A stretch of 64,000 nt of DNA from Kushneria marisflavi (GTDB lineage Bacteria; Pseudomonadota; Gammaproteobacteria; Pseudomonadales; Halomonadaceae), in assembly GCF_002157205.1 (NCBI RefSeq), contig NZ_CP021358.1:1054001-1118000 (forward strand), given 5' to 3'. The translations under genes and the position numbers were made by a program. This document shows, piece after piece, positions 27,752 to 36,677 of the stretch. Every line of letters starts with the position of its first letter. Within the stretch, counting starts at the first letter, position 1. Under the pieces are notes generated by a model. It ran no database searches. It had not been told where the DNA came from and saw nothing but the letters and a program-made list of their open reading frames with translations.

Positions 27752-28669
27752 ATGATCGAGTTCCGGCACCTGCGTACCCTGCTGGCACTGCGCGATACCG
27801 GGTCACTGGTCGAGGCCGCCGAGCGCGTGCATTTGACCCAGTCGGCATTGTCTCATCAGCTCAAGGATCTGGAGGAGCGGCTGGACTGCCCGCTATTCTT
27901 GCGCAAGACGCGCCCGGTACAGTTCACCCGTGCCGGCCAGAGACTTTTGGGTCTGGCCGAGCAGGTCCTGCCCCAGATTCGTAATGCCGAGCGTGATATC
28001 GCGCGTATGGCTGGCGGAGAGCAGGGACGCCTGCATATGGCCATTGAATGCCATAGCTGCTTTCAGTGGCTCATGCCGACCATCGACCACTTTCGCAATC
28101 ACTGGCCCGAGGTAGAAGTGGATATCCCCGCCGGCCAGCATTTTGACCCACTACCGGCACTGGCACGCGAGCAGCTTGATCTGGTTATTACTGCCGACCC
28201 ACAGCCGCTGCCGCGCATTCACTATGAACCACTCTTTCGCTATGAAAGCATGCTGGCCGTGGCCCGGCAGCACCCCCTGGCCGACAGGCGTTATATCGTA
28301 CCGGAGGATCTGGTCGATCAGACCCTGATCACCTATCCGGTGGAACACTCCAAACTGGATGTCTTTACCCGTTTTCTTGAACCTGCCGGCATTCACCCCC
28401 GCGAGACACGAACGGCCGAGCTGACCATGATGATGATGCAGCTGGTGGCGAGCGAGCGCGGGGTTTGCGCCCTGCCAAACTGGGCATTGACCGAATATCT
28501 GGAAAGGGATTACGTGAAAGCCTGTTCGCTGGGCCGAGAAGGCGTATGGGGCACGCTCTATGCCGCTGTTCGGCTCGACCAGATGAGTCAGGTCTGGATG
28601 AGTGACTTTCTACGCACGGCGCGTGAAACCTCCTTTTCCGTGCTCAACGGCATACGCCCGGCCGGCTGA
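27752..28669 (+). CDS. metR: LysR-type transcriptional regulator MetR
   Basis: A 305-residue LysR regulator matching MetR, the homocysteine-responsive activator of metE/metH. The N-terminal winged HTH is FRHLRTLLALRDTGSLVEAAERVHLTQSALSHQLKDLE (two consecutive runs, residues 4-42). The effector domain contains IECHSCFQWLMPTIDHFRNHWPEV and the MetR-typical TYPVEHSKLDVFTRFLEPAGI. Start has GAGAGAAG upstream. No met gene is adjacent, so its targets lie elsewhere. It converges on the sensor kinase gene with only five bases between stops. Confidence 0.9.
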   Translation: MIEFRHLRTLLALRDTGSLVEAAERVHLTQSALSHQLKDLEERLDCPLFLRKTRPVQFTRAGQRLLGLAEQVLPQIRNAERDIARMAGGEQGRLHMAIECHSCFQWLMPTIDHFRNHWPEVEVDIPAGQHFDPLPALAREQLDLVITADPQPLPRIHYEPLFRYESMLAVARQHPLADRRYIVPEDLVDQTLITYPVEHSKLDVFTRFLEPAGIHPRETRTAELTMMMMQLVASERGVCALPNWALTEYLERDYVKACSLGREGVWGTLYAAVRLDQMSQVWMSDFLRTARETSFSVLNGIRPAG

Positions 28670-28674
28670 GAGGC

Positions 28675-30381
28675 TCAGGCGTAGTTTTCTGTCGTCTCGT
28701 AATGACGCGGCAGGGAAAGGATGAACTGGGCGCCACCCAACTCAGGAGCAGTGTCGACCGTAATGCGGCCGTGATGCCACTGCACGATACGGGCCACAAT
28801 GGCCAGTCCCAGGCCGTAGCCACCGATGCCTGGCTGATGGCGAGTGCGACTGTCGTCAATGCGGGCAAAAGGCTTGAAGATACGCTCACGATCCTCGAGC
28901 GGCACCCCCGCGCCATCATCCTCGACGCTGAGATACACCATCCGCTCATCCCCCAGCAGGCGCACGTGAACACGGCTGCTGGCATGAGTGCAGGCGTTGG
29001 ACACCAGATTCTGCAGCGCACGCTGCAGATAGCGTGCATCGGCATGCACGTTGAGATCCTGACCGCCGGTAACTTCAAGCGTCAATTGCGGATGTAGCGG
29101 CGTCAGCGTTTCGACAACACGGTCGGCGATATCGCGCACTTCAAGACTGACCGGTTCCAGCGGTAACAGTCCATCTGTTGCACTATCCAGCCGCGCGTAG
29201 GTCAGGATTTCATCGATCAGCCGGTCAATGGACTCGATATCGTCATCCACACCCTTGAGCAGGCGCCGAATACCAGGCGATTCGCTCATGTCATCGACCA
29301 TCTGCAGTGCGAAGCGCACCCGGGCTACCGGCGTTCGAAACTCGTGTGAAACGGCACGCATCAAATCCTGCTGTGATGAGAGGACCGCCTGTACCTGGTC
29401 GGCCATGGTATTGAAGGCCAGCCCCAGCTGAGTCAGATACTCCCCTTCCTGAATGGTCACACGCGCGTTGTAGTCCCCGGCCGTAAAGCTTGCAGTGGTC
29501 TGTTCAAGCCGCGTCAGACGCTTTTCCACACTGCGCATGATGAAATAGATGGCAGTCCCCAAAAGGGTCAGCATCAGCGCCATGACCGTGGCGATGGTCA
29601 GAATGGGCAGCGACTCAAAGGGCGACAGCGGCCCGACCATGATCCAGCGGCCACCGGAGAACTGCGCGTAAAAGCCAAGGCTTGAGCGCTCGGCCACAAC
29701 GTTGATGACAACATGGCCGGCATTAAGCTGTGCCAGCTGACTGTTGGAAAGACCCGGCGGTGTGCCGCTGCCCATGCCCATGGGCAGAGAAATACGGCTG
29801 CGCAGCTCCTGAAAGCGGGCCTCGCGCTCCTCATCCGGTGAAAGTTCGAGCCACTGACGCAGCAGGGAGACCAGCTGCAGGGGCTGCTGCTCGGAAAGGC
29901 CGGTAAAATGTGCGACCAGGATGGCGTCGTCTTCACCCGGCAAACGCTGATAGAGCTGCCAGCCGATTTCGCCCTGGGCCTGGCGCGCCAGCACATCGCC
30001 TGCCGCCAGACGACGTCGGTCCATGAACCCGAGCATCAACGTTTCGGAATCCGACAGCGCCAGACGAATGCCCAACTCATCCTCGTAGGCGCTCAGCCAG
30101 GCATCACGCGAACTTTCAGGCTGACTGGCTACCAGCGAGGTGAGCAGTGCCATCGGACCGCTGGCCAGACGCTGACGATAGTGATCCTCCCGCCAGTCAT
30201 CGATCAGCCACGAGGCGACCACGCCCACCCAGAAGATGGCCATGAGCGAGAAAAACAGGGTCAGATAAAGCCTGCGAAAACCACCGTGGGCAGACAGCGG
30301 ACGATGGGGCGGCGGCGTTACGCCGTCCGCCCCGCCCGAGCGGGAGTGCCATGGGACCAGAGAGGGGAACTTTGACGGCAT
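28675..30381 (-). CDS. rstB: Sensor histidine kinase, RstB-like
   Basis: A 568-residue transmembrane kinase. Helix 1 (LYLTLFFSLMAIFWVGVVASWLI, split by charge at its end) and helix 2 (LTIATVMALMLTLLGTAIYFIM) flank a periplasmic domain of about 200 residues. Then come HAMP, the dimerisation domain with phospho-accepting His346 in RAVSHEFRTP, and the ATPase domain with N box LQNLVSNACTHA, VEDDGAGVP and GGYGLGLAIV. The periplasmic sensor is of RstB type by overall match; the stimulus is unknown. AAAGGA precedes the start. Downstream of the response regulator gene by 75 bases, as expected for an operon. Confidence 0.88.
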   Translation of the reverse strand: MPSKFPSLVPWHSRSGGADGVTPPPHRPLSAHGGFRRLYLTLFFSLMAIFWVGVVASWLIDDWREDHYRQRLASGPMALLTSLVASQPESSRDAWLSAYEDELGIRLALSDSETLMLGFMDRRRLAAGDVLARQAQGEIGWQLYQRLPGEDDAILVAHFTGLSEQQPLQLVSLLRQWLELSPDEEREARFQELRSRISLPMGMGSGTPPGLSNSQLAQLNAGHVVINVVAERSSLGFYAQFSGGRWIMVGPLSPFESLPILTIATVMALMLTLLGTAIYFIMRSVEKRLTRLEQTTASFTAGDYNARVTIQEGEYLTQLGLAFNTMADQVQAVLSSQQDLMRAVSHEFRTPVARVRFALQMVDDMSESPGIRRLLKGVDDDIESIDRLIDEILTYARLDSATDGLLPLEPVSLEVRDIADRVVETLTPLHPQLTLEVTGGQDLNVHADARYLQRALQNLVSNACTHASSRVHVRLLGDERMVYLSVEDDGAGVPLEDRERIFKPFARIDDSRTRHQPGIGGYGLGLAIVARIVQWHHGRITVDTAPELGGAQFILSLPRHYETTENYA

Positions 30382-30456
30382 CGTCTATCCTTTGCACATG
30401 GTTCTTTAAAGTAGACGAAGCCGTCCTTCACGAAACGAGATCAGCTCGTTGCCGGC

Positions 30457-31185
30457 CTAGATCTCTCGAACGAACAGGTATCCCTTGCTGCGCACGGTCT
30501 TGATACGCTGCGGCTGGTGCGGGTCATCACCGATCTTGGGTCGAATGCGAGAGACACGAACGTCAATGGAACGATCCTGCCCATCATAGCGAATGCCGCG
30601 CAGCGCCGAGAAGATCTCTTCGCGCGTCAGTACACGACCGGCATGAGAGGCCAGCAGCCACAGCAGATCAAATTCGGCGCTGGTCAGATCGATGCGCTCA
30701 CCGTTGAGCCAGGCTTCCCTGGTCGAGGAGTCCACGACCAGATCGCGAAACTCGAGGCGGGTTTCCTCGTGCTCGGAGGTTTCCGAACCATCAGCACGGC
30801 GCAGCAGCGCCCGCATGCGTGCCAGCAGAACACGCGGCGGCACCGGCTTGGGCACATAATCATCGGCCCCCATTTCAAGACCCAGCACCTGATCCATGTC
30901 ATCGGTACGAGCCGTCAGCATCAAAATGGGGCCGGGGTACTGGTGACGTACGCGGCGGCAGATGGACAGACCATCTTCACCCGGCAGCATCAGGTCAAGA
31001 ATGACCAGGTCGGGTCGCAGAGAAAGAATACGCTCGACACCGTTGGTCCCGTCGTGCTCAACGCTTACCCTGAAACCGTTGCCTTCAAGATACTCACGCG
31101 TCAACGCGGCCAGTCGTTCATCATCTTCGATGATAAGAATGTGTTCGTTGGCGGTTGTAATGTTATCCAAGGCTCGTCCGTCCAA
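30457..31185 (-). CDS. rstA: OmpR-family response regulator, RstA-like
   Basis: A 242-residue response regulator. The receiver domain has the acidic pair in LIIEDDERL, the phospho-acceptor Asp64 in VILDLMLPGEDG, the Thr in LTARTD and the Lys in YVPKPVPPRVL. The OmpR winged helix occupies residues about 140-240 (FDLLWLLASHAGRVLTREEI, DRSIDVRVSRIRPKIG). No ATG is available in frame near the start. TTG at 31185 or TTG at 31170 is the likely initiator, and no strong Shine-Dalgarno is seen. A 9-bp-stem hairpin lies 39 bases upstream. Partner of the RstB-like kinase. Confidence 0.88.
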   Translation of the reverse strand: MDGRALDNITTANEHILIIEDDERLAALTREYLEGNGFRVSVEHDGTNGVERILSLRPDLVILDLMLPGEDGLSICRRVRHQYPGPILMLTARTDDMDQVLGLEMGADDYVPKPVPPRVLLARMRALLRRADGSETSEHEETRLEFRDLVVDSSTREAWLNGERIDLTSAEFDLLWLLASHAGRVLTREEIFSALRGIRYDGQDRSIDVRVSRIRPKIGDDPHQPQRIKTVRSKGYLFVREI

Positions 31186-31223
31186 TCATTGATAAAGTAG
31201 CTTCCGTGCCGTCACCGGCATGT

Positions 31224-31244
31224 TGCCCGGGCAGCGCCCGGGCA
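31224..31244 (-). promoter_or_regulatory. Inverted repeat upstream of rstA
   Basis: Nine-base arms TGCCCGGGC / GCCCGGGCA around a three-base centre, 39 bases before the proposed rstA start. It may be an operator or a leader hairpin. Confidence 0.45.
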
Positions 31245-31535
31245 TACGACAGGCAGACAGCGATAAATACATGTGACCTTCAAACCCAACGGTCGTTCAA
31301 ATTTGGCAACATTGTGCCACTGTTACACGAAACTGCCCATACAGAACCCACCTATTTGCACACGATTCTCATCATCAGGCTCTGATCGGCATGAATTTCG
31401 CTCGGCAGGCGGCCTGGTACCCTGCAACTGATCCAGCTGAAATATTCGCGACAAAACACCACATGGCCCATAGATTTTTTCATGTAACTTCAAATACCCC
31501 AGTCATTACAGGGCTTTCAGAAAAATAAGCACAAC

Positions 31536-31544
31536 TTGTCCACA
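31536..31544 (+). promoter_or_regulatory. DnaA-box-like site upstream of nrdA
   Basis: TTGTCCACA matches the DnaA box TTATCCACA at 8 of 9 bases and lies 40 bases before the NrdR boxes. DnaA controls nrdAB in E. coli. Confidence 0.45.
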
Positions 31545-31583
31545 GAATACTCCCTCTTTTCGTGTTGAGACGTTCCTCCAGAC

Positions 31584-31628
31584 ACACTATATTGTGCCTA
31601 CTTTTTGAGAAGACACACCATGTAGTGT
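31584..31628 (+). promoter_or_regulatory. Tandem NrdR boxes of nrdAB
   Basis: Two palindromic boxes, ACACTATATTGTGC at 31584-31597 and ACACCATGTAGTGT at 31615-31628. The starts are 31 bases apart, that is three helical turns, the normal spacing for cooperative NrdR binding at ribonucleotide reductase promoters. Confidence 0.85.
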
Positions 31629-31758
31629 TTCGCAGCAAAAACACCCTCTTGGTGTCAATACCCTTCGATCCAATTTTTTGACCCTGTCGCTGTCTGTTTT
31701 TCATTGCGTAAATGACAGACACGGCATGGTTTTGACCTTACGGCAGGAAGGTAACGTT

Positions 31759-34653
31759 ATGGAAACCTCGCATACAGAGCGTGATACCTCATCAACCTTT
31801 GATGATGCTCATACGCGCCAGTCCGATCAGCAACTGCGCGTCATCAAGCGTACCGGTGATACCGCCACCTTTGATGCGAGCAAGATCTCCGTGGCCATGA
31901 GCAAGGCCTTTCTGGCCGTGGAGGGCGACAATGCCGCCGGTTCCTCGCGCATTCGCGAGCTGGTCGATCAGCTGACCCAGTCCATCATGGACACGTTCGC
32001 ACGTCGCATGCCCGAAGGCGGCACCCTGCATATCGAGGATATTCAGGATCAGGTCGAGCTGGCACTGATGCGTTCGGGTGAGCACAAGGTGGCGCGTGCC
32101 TACGTGCTGTATCGCGAAGAGCACGCCCGGGCCCGTGCCGCTCAGCATCAGGGCATCGAAAAGCCCCACCCCACCATCAACGTGACACAGCCTGACGGCA
32201 GCCGCCGCCCACTGGATCTGGCCCGCATCGAAACGCTGGTCACCGAAGCCTGCGCGGACCTGGACAATGTGGAAGTGCGTCGCATCGTCGATGAGTCGCT
32301 GCGTAATCTCTATGATGGCGTTACCCCCGATGGCGTGGCCACGGCCCTGATGATGACCGCGCGCATGCTGGTCGAGAAGGAGCCCAACTACACTTTCGTG
32401 ACTGCGCGTCTTTTGCAGGACAATCTGCGTCGTGAAGCGCTTTCCTTCCTCGAGGTTGCCGAGGAAGCGACCTTTGGCGACATGGCTACGCTCTACAAGC
32501 CGGCATTCATGAACTACATCAAGCGCGGCATCGAATTCGAGCAGCTTGATCCGGTACTCGCCGAGTTTGACCTTGAGCGTCTGGGTGATGCCCTGAGCCA
32601 CGAGCGCGACAATCAGTTCACCTATCTCGGTCTGCAGACGCTTTACGACCGCTACTTCCTGCACCGTGACGGCGTTCGCTACGAGCTGCCGCAGGTCATG
32701 TTCATGCGTGTGGCCATGGGCCTGTCGCTGAACGAGCAGAATCGCGAAGCGCGTGCCATCGAGTTTTATGAGCTGCTGTCGAGCTTCGATTACATGACCT
32801 CGACGCCCACGCTGTTCAACGCCGGTACCGTGCGTAGCCAGCTGTCTTCCTGCTACCTGACCACCGTGCCGGACAACCTCGAAGGCATCTACGGTGCCAT
32901 CCGTGATAACGCCATGCTCTCCAAGTGGGCTGGTGGCCTGGGCAATGACTGGACGCCTGTGCGTGCACTGGGTTCCTACATCAAGGGCACCAACGGCAAG
33001 TCACAGGGCGTTGTTCCCTTCCTCAAGGTCGTCAACGATACGGCTGTGGCGGTCAACCAGGGGGGCAAGCGCAAGGGTGCTGTCTGCTCGTACCTGGAAA
33101 CCTGGCACATGGACGTCGAGGAATTCCTCGAGCTTCGCAAGAACACCGGTGACGATCGCCGCCGCACGCACGACATGAACACGGCCAACTGGGTGCCGGA
33201 TCTGTTCATGAAGCGTGTCAGCGAAGAAAAGGAATGGACGCTGTTCTCACCGGCCACCTGCCCGGACCTGCATGATCTTTATGGCGCGGCGTTTGAAAAG
33301 CGTTATGAAGAGTACGAGGCCATGACACAGACCGGCGAGATCACGCTGTTCAAGCGTGTTCAGGCCAAGGATCTGTGGCGCAAGATGCTGTCGATGCTGT
33401 TCGAAACAGGTCACCCCTGGATCACCTTCAAGGATCCGTGCAACCTGCGCAGCCCACAGCGCCATGCCGGTGTCGTCCATTCGTCCAACCTGTGCACCGA
33501 GATCACGCTCAATACCAGCGTCGATGAAATTGCGGTGTGCAATCTGGGATCGATCAACCTGGCCGCTCACGTGGTCGATGGTCAACTGGACAGTGAGAAG
33601 CTCAAGCGCTCGGTCAAGACAGCCGTGCGGATGCTCGATAACGTCATCGACATCAACTATTACGCTGTACCGCAGGCCAGGCGTTCCAATTTCCGTCACC
33701 GCCCGGTCGGCCTGGGTCTGATGGGCTTTCAGGATGCGCTTTACAAGCAGGGGATCGCCTACGCTTCCGATGAGGCCGTGACCTTTGCCGATCACTCCAT
33801 GGAGCTGATCAGCTATCACGCCATTGAAGCCTCCAGCGACCTGGCGGCCGAACGCGGCCAATACGAGTCCTATGAAGGTTCGCTCTGGAGTCAGGGCATT
33901 CTGCCCATCGACTCGATTCGTGACCTGCAGCGCGAACGTGGCGAACAGTATTTGCAGATGGATACGTCCACAACGCAGGACTGGGATCGCATCCGCGACA
34001 AGGTACGTCGTCAGGGCATGCGTAACTCCAACGTCATGGCGATCGCACCGACGGCCACGATTTCCAATATCTGTGGTGTGACGCAGTCGATCGAGCCGAC
34101 CTATCAGAACCTGTATGTGAAATCGAACCTGTCGGGCGAATTCACCGTGGTCAACTCACATATGGTGCATGCGCTCAAGGAGCGCGGCCTGTGGGATGAA
34201 GTCATGATCAATGATCTCAAATACTACGATGGTTCTCTTCAGCCGATTGATCGCATTCCGGACGATCTCAAGCAGCGCTATGCCACGGCGTTTGAAATCG
34301 AAGCGCGCTGGATTGTCGAGGCAGCCTCGCGTCGCCAGAAGTGGATAGATCAGGCACAGTCCCTGAACCTCTACATCAGCGGTGTTTCCGGTCGCAAGCT
34401 GGATACCACTTACCGCATGGCGTGGCAGCTGGGCCTCAAGACGACCTACTACCTCCGCGCGCAGGCTTCGACCCGTCTCGAGAAGTCAACGCTCAAGGGC
34501 ACCGATGGCAAGCTGACCGGCGTCAAGCCCAACGCCCCAACGCCGCAGGCGGCGCCGTCACCGGAAGCATCACAGGCGCCCCAGCAACCGCTGGGCTCGG
34601 CCCCGCCGCTGGCCTGCTCACTCGATGATCCGGATTGCGAAGCCTGCCAGTAA
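31759..34653 (+). CDS. nrdA: Ribonucleoside-diphosphate reductase class Ia, alpha subunit
   Basis: A 964-residue large subunit that reduces ribonucleoside diphosphates. An N-terminal ATP cone (VIKRTGDTATFDASKISVAMSKAF onwards, in parts) gives activity control by ATP/dATP. The catalytic barrel contains QLSSCYLTTVPD (first redox Cys), SSNLCTEITL (thiyl-radical Cys) and AVCNLGSINL (second redox Cys). The C-terminal tail ends CSLDDPDCEACQ, the C-x2-C pair that shuttles electrons from thioredoxin. At 964 residues it is longer than E. coli NrdA (761), owing to extra N-terminal sequence. Start 31759 has AGGAAGG upstream; ATG 31726 is possible but lacks a site. Followed by nrdB. Confidence 0.95.
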   Translation: METSHTERDTSSTFDDAHTRQSDQQLRVIKRTGDTATFDASKISVAMSKAFLAVEGDNAAGSSRIRELVDQLTQSIMDTFARRMPEGGTLHIEDIQDQVELALMRSGEHKVARAYVLYREEHARARAAQHQGIEKPHPTINVTQPDGSRRPLDLARIETLVTEACADLDNVEVRRIVDESLRNLYDGVTPDGVATALMMTARMLVEKEPNYTFVTARLLQDNLRREALSFLEVAEEATFGDMATLYKPAFMNYIKRGIEFEQLDPVLAEFDLERLGDALSHERDNQFTYLGLQTLYDRYFLHRDGVRYELPQVMFMRVAMGLSLNEQNREARAIEFYELLSSFDYMTSTPTLFNAGTVRSQLSSCYLTTVPDNLEGIYGAIRDNAMLSKWAGGLGNDWTPVRALGSYIKGTNGKSQGVVPFLKVVNDTAVAVNQGGKRKGAVCSYLETWHMDVEEFLELRKNTGDDRRRTHDMNTANWVPDLFMKRVSEEKEWTLFSPATCPDLHDLYGAAFEKRYEEYEAMTQTGEITLFKRVQAKDLWRKMLSMLFETGHPWITFKDPCNLRSPQRHAGVVHSSNLCTEITLNTSVDEIAVCNLGSINLAAHVVDGQLDSEKLKRSVKTAVRMLDNVIDINYYAVPQARRSNFRHRPVGLGLMGFQDALYKQGIAYASDEAVTFADHSMELISYHAIEASSDLAAERGQYESYEGSLWSQGILPIDSIRDLQRERGEQYLQMDTSTTQDWDRIRDKVRRQGMRNSNVMAIAPTATISNICGVTQSIEPTYQNLYVKSNLSGEFTVVNSHMVHALKERGLWDEVMINDLKYYDGSLQPIDRIPDDLKQRYATAFEIEARWIVEAASRRQKWIDQAQSLNLYISGVSGRKLDTTYRMAWQLGLKTTYYLRAQASTRLEKSTLKGTDGKLTGVKPNAPTPQAAPSPEASQAPQQPLGSAPPLACSLDDPDCEACQ

Positions 34654-34751
34654 TTTGATCAATACGACGGTGGCCCGCTCGGGTCACCGTCTATCGCATT
34701 CAAGTCCACCCTCACCGTTGATACGGTCAGGCGATGGCAAGGGAGAAAACG

Positions 34752-35858
34752 ATGCAAGAGACAAACCTGTTTGCCGATGATAACGATCAGGTCGACAACA
34801 CCGGTCTAGGTGAAATTCAGGCCGGCGCTCAGCGTATTGATGCCAGCCAGAAGGCCATGATCAATGCCCAGAGCGACGTTAACCAACTGCTGCCGCTGAA
34901 ATACAGCTGGGCGTGGGAAAAGTATCTGGCCGGCTGTAACAACCACTGGATGCCGACCGAAGTCTCCATGCAGGGCGATATCGCCACATGGCGTGCCCCG
35001 GTGAACAGTCCGCAAGGGCTGACCGAAGACGAAGTGCTGATGCTCAAGCGCAACCTCGGCTTTTTTGCGACGGCCGAGTCGCTGGTCGCCAACAACATCG
35101 TACTGGCTGTCTATCGCAACATTACCAATCCGGAATGTCGCCAGTACCTGCTACGCCAGGCCTTTGAAGAAGCCATTCACACGCACACCTTCCAGTACAT
35201 CTGCACGTCACTGGGCCTGGATGAGGGTGAGCTCTTCAACATGTATCGGGAAATCCCCTCGATTACCGATAAGGATGCCTGGGCGCTCAAGTACACGCAG
35301 GCACTGGAGGACCCGAGCTTCACGACCGGTACCATTGAACGCGATCAGGCATTTTTGCGCGCACTGGTGGCCTTCTATGTCGTGTTTGAAGGCATGTGGT
35401 TCTACACCGGTTTTGCCCAGATCCTCGCACTGGGCCGTCGCAACAAGATGGTCGGCATTGCCGAGCAGTATCAATACATTCTGCGTGATGAGTCCATCCA
35501 CCTGAATTTCGGTATCGACTGCATCAACCAGATCAAGATCGAAAACCCGCATCTGTGGGACGACGCCTTCCAGCAGGAAGTGCGTGGCATGCTTCTGGAA
35601 GCCTACGAACTGGAAGCGGCCTACGGTCGTGAAACCATGCCACGGGGTATCCTCGGGCTGAACGCCGAGCTCACCGAGCAGTACATGCAGTTCATCGCCA
35701 ACCGTCGCAGCGAGCAGATCGGTCTGGGCCTGCTCTTTGATGACGTGGAAAACCCCTTCCCCTGGATGTCGGAACTGATTGATCTGCCCAAGGAGAAGAA
35801 CTTCTTTGAGACACGAGTCACCGAATATCAAACCGGCGGCGCGCTGACCTGGGACTGA
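34752..35858 (+). CDS. nrdB: Ribonucleoside-diphosphate reductase class Ia, beta subunit
   Basis: A 368-residue ferritin-like small subunit that carries the diiron-tyrosyl radical. Metal ligands are seen in [12 protein letters not shown] (Glu), [14 protein letters not shown] (E-x2-H), and DESIHLNFG (E-x2-H), with [12 protein letters not shown] supplying another Glu. The start at 34752 is preceded by GGGAG; an in-frame ATG at 34734 would add six residues. It follows nrdA by 98 bases and ends at a hairpin, so nrdAB form one operon under the NrdR boxes. Confidence 0.95.
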   Translation: MQETNLFADDNDQVDNTGLGEIQAGAQRIDASQKAMINAQSDVNQLLPLKYSWAWEKYLAGCNNHWMPTEVSMQGDIATWRAPVNSPQGLTEDEVLMLKRNLGFFATAESLVANNIVLAVYRNITNPECRQYLLRQAFEEAIHTHTFQYICTSLGLDEGELFNMYREIPSITDKDAWALKYTQALEDPSFTTGTIERDQAFLRALVAFYVVFEGMWFYTGFAQILALGRRNKMVGIAEQYQYILRDESIHLNFGIDCINQIKIENPHLWDDAFQQEVRGMLLEAYELEAAYGRETMPRGILGLNAELTEQYMQFIANRRSEQIGLGLLFDDVENPFPWMSELIDLPKEKNFFETRVTEYQTGGALTWD

Positions 35859-35869
35859 GGCATAAAAAA

Positions 35870-35899
35870 TTCGGGCCCTGTCGCTAAACAGGGCCCGAA
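35870..35899 (+). terminator. Hairpin after nrdB
   Basis: A 12-bp perfect stem (35870-35881 with 35888-35899) and six-base loop. The A/T run lies on its 5' side, so it reads as an intrinsic terminator better from the minus strand, but its position suggests it ends the nrdAB transcript. Confidence 0.7.
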
Positions 35900-35902
35900 C
35901 TG

Positions 35903-35932
35903 ACTTAGATGCGAAGATGCACGTATCTAAGT
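35903..35932. repeat. Inverted repeat upstream of the small AT-rich gene
   Basis: Eight-base arms ACTTAGAT / ATCTAAGT separated by 14 bases. A second pair, TCAATTG / CAATTGA, lies at 36035-36059 close to the start of the small gene. Either could be an operator. Confidence 0.5.
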
Positions 35933-36073
35933 AGAAGTAGAAGGCCGGCAAGCCTTGTTACTTCTTTGAGCAGGATTTCTCCAAACCCAATTGGCAAACG
36001 GATTTTGGTAGGGATCTCTGCTCAAGTCAACGCATCAATTGTTACCAAAATTCAATTGAGAGGTAGATTTGAT

Positions 36074-36220
36074 ATGAGCGATAGTCTCCCCCCTGATTCT
36101 TCTGGAGAATTCATTTTTAGGAAGTCCTTCAGGCATCCCAAAACAGGAAAAGTTATTGTAGCTCCTCCCGGAAAATCTTTTCCTATCCGGATTAAGCCAA
36201 AACCGCGACCAGAATCCTAA
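36074..36220 (+). CDS. Small AT-rich hypothetical protein
   Basis: A 48-residue frame I do not recognise. It is basic and proline-rich in its second half, with the segment FRHPKTGKVIVAPPGKSFPI. The start ATG is preceded by GAGAGG at normal distance, and a strong intrinsic terminator begins 8 bases after the stop; both support a real, independently transcribed gene. The frame is open upstream to 35909, but that part lacks a ribosome site. Its base composition is visibly poorer in GC than the neighbours on both sides, a sign of recent acquisition. No membrane segment or signal peptide. Confidence is limited by its size. Confidence 0.55.
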   Translation: MSDSLPPDSSGEFIFRKSFRHPKTGKVIVAPPGKSFPIRIKPKPRPES

Positions 36221-36227
36221 CCTATCG

Positions 36228-36253
36228 AGCCCTGCCCTATGCAGGGCTTTTTT
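36228..36253 (+). terminator. Strong intrinsic terminator of the small gene
   Basis: An 8-bp stem AGCCCTGC / GCAGGGCT with a five-base loop and a run of six Ts. Confidence 0.92.
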
Positions 36254-36363
36254 ATATTCAGGATTTTCGGGCGTCGACCGGCAGGCGTATAAAGAATTCG
36301 TGACGTGGGCCGATAGTGGTGAGATTCAGCTATCTTTTATACAAGGCCTGCAAGGAGAGAGAT

Positions 36364-36576
36364 ATGTACAAAAGTATTCTGGTAATGACCGCTGTAGGCG
36401 CCCTCGCTCTTTTGACGGCCTGCAGCAGTCCGACAGGGCGCAGCGCAGCGCAGGGAGCTGGTATTGGTGGACTGACGGGGGCTGCTGCGGGTGCGGTCAC
36501 GGGTGGTAGTGCTGGTACCGGTGCCCTGATCGGCGGCGCTGCAGGTGCCGCTGTAGGTGCAGCCAGCGCCCAGTAA
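36364..36576 (+). CDS. Small lipoprotein with glycine-zipper domain
   Basis: A 70-residue precursor with a type II signal peptide and lipobox LLTACSS (Cys20). The mature part is almost only Gly, Ala, Ser and Thr, with repeated G-x3-G patterns (GAGIGGLTGAAAGAVTGG, GALIGGAAGAAVGAA), the glycine-zipper seen in OsmB/SlyB/Rcp-type outer-membrane lipoproteins. Such zippers form tightly packed membrane hairpins. AGGAGAGAG lies just before the ATG at 36364. In E. coli OsmB is osmotically induced; a similar role here is a guess. It converges with another small lipoprotein gene across a shared terminator. Confidence 0.82.
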   Translation: MYKSILVMTAVGALALLTACSSPTGRSAAQGAGIGGLTGAAAGAVTGGSAGTGALIGGAAGAAVGAASAQ

Positions 36577-36619
36577 GGGATGGAGTGCGCCGAGATATCA
36601 GGTGCCGCTCCATAGCAAA

Positions 36620-36651
36620 AAAGCCTCCTGACCGCGGTCAGGAGGCTTTTT
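36620..36651. terminator. Bidirectional terminator between two lipoprotein genes
   Basis: A 32-base perfect palindrome centred at 36635/36636 with an A run on one end and a T run on the other, so it works as an intrinsic terminator from both strands. Confidence 0.92.
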
Positions 36652-36677
36652 CACTTCTCTACCCTATCGGGAGTAGA

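Larger units (their letters stand above)
31186..31758. other. Long divergent control region between rstA and nrdA
   Basis: About 570 bases without a convincing gene, AT-richer than its surroundings. It holds an inverted repeat before rstA, a DnaA-box-like site, tandem NrdR boxes and, at 31691-31721, complementary TGTCTGT/ACAGACA arms that could form a hairpin in the nrdA leader. Confidence 0.7.

Noticed and set aside
31311..31335. Possible RstA operator (TGTTACA) upstream of rstA
   Set aside because: Only the GTTACA half matches the known E. coli RstA box; the other half does not, so the match is too weak to report as a site.
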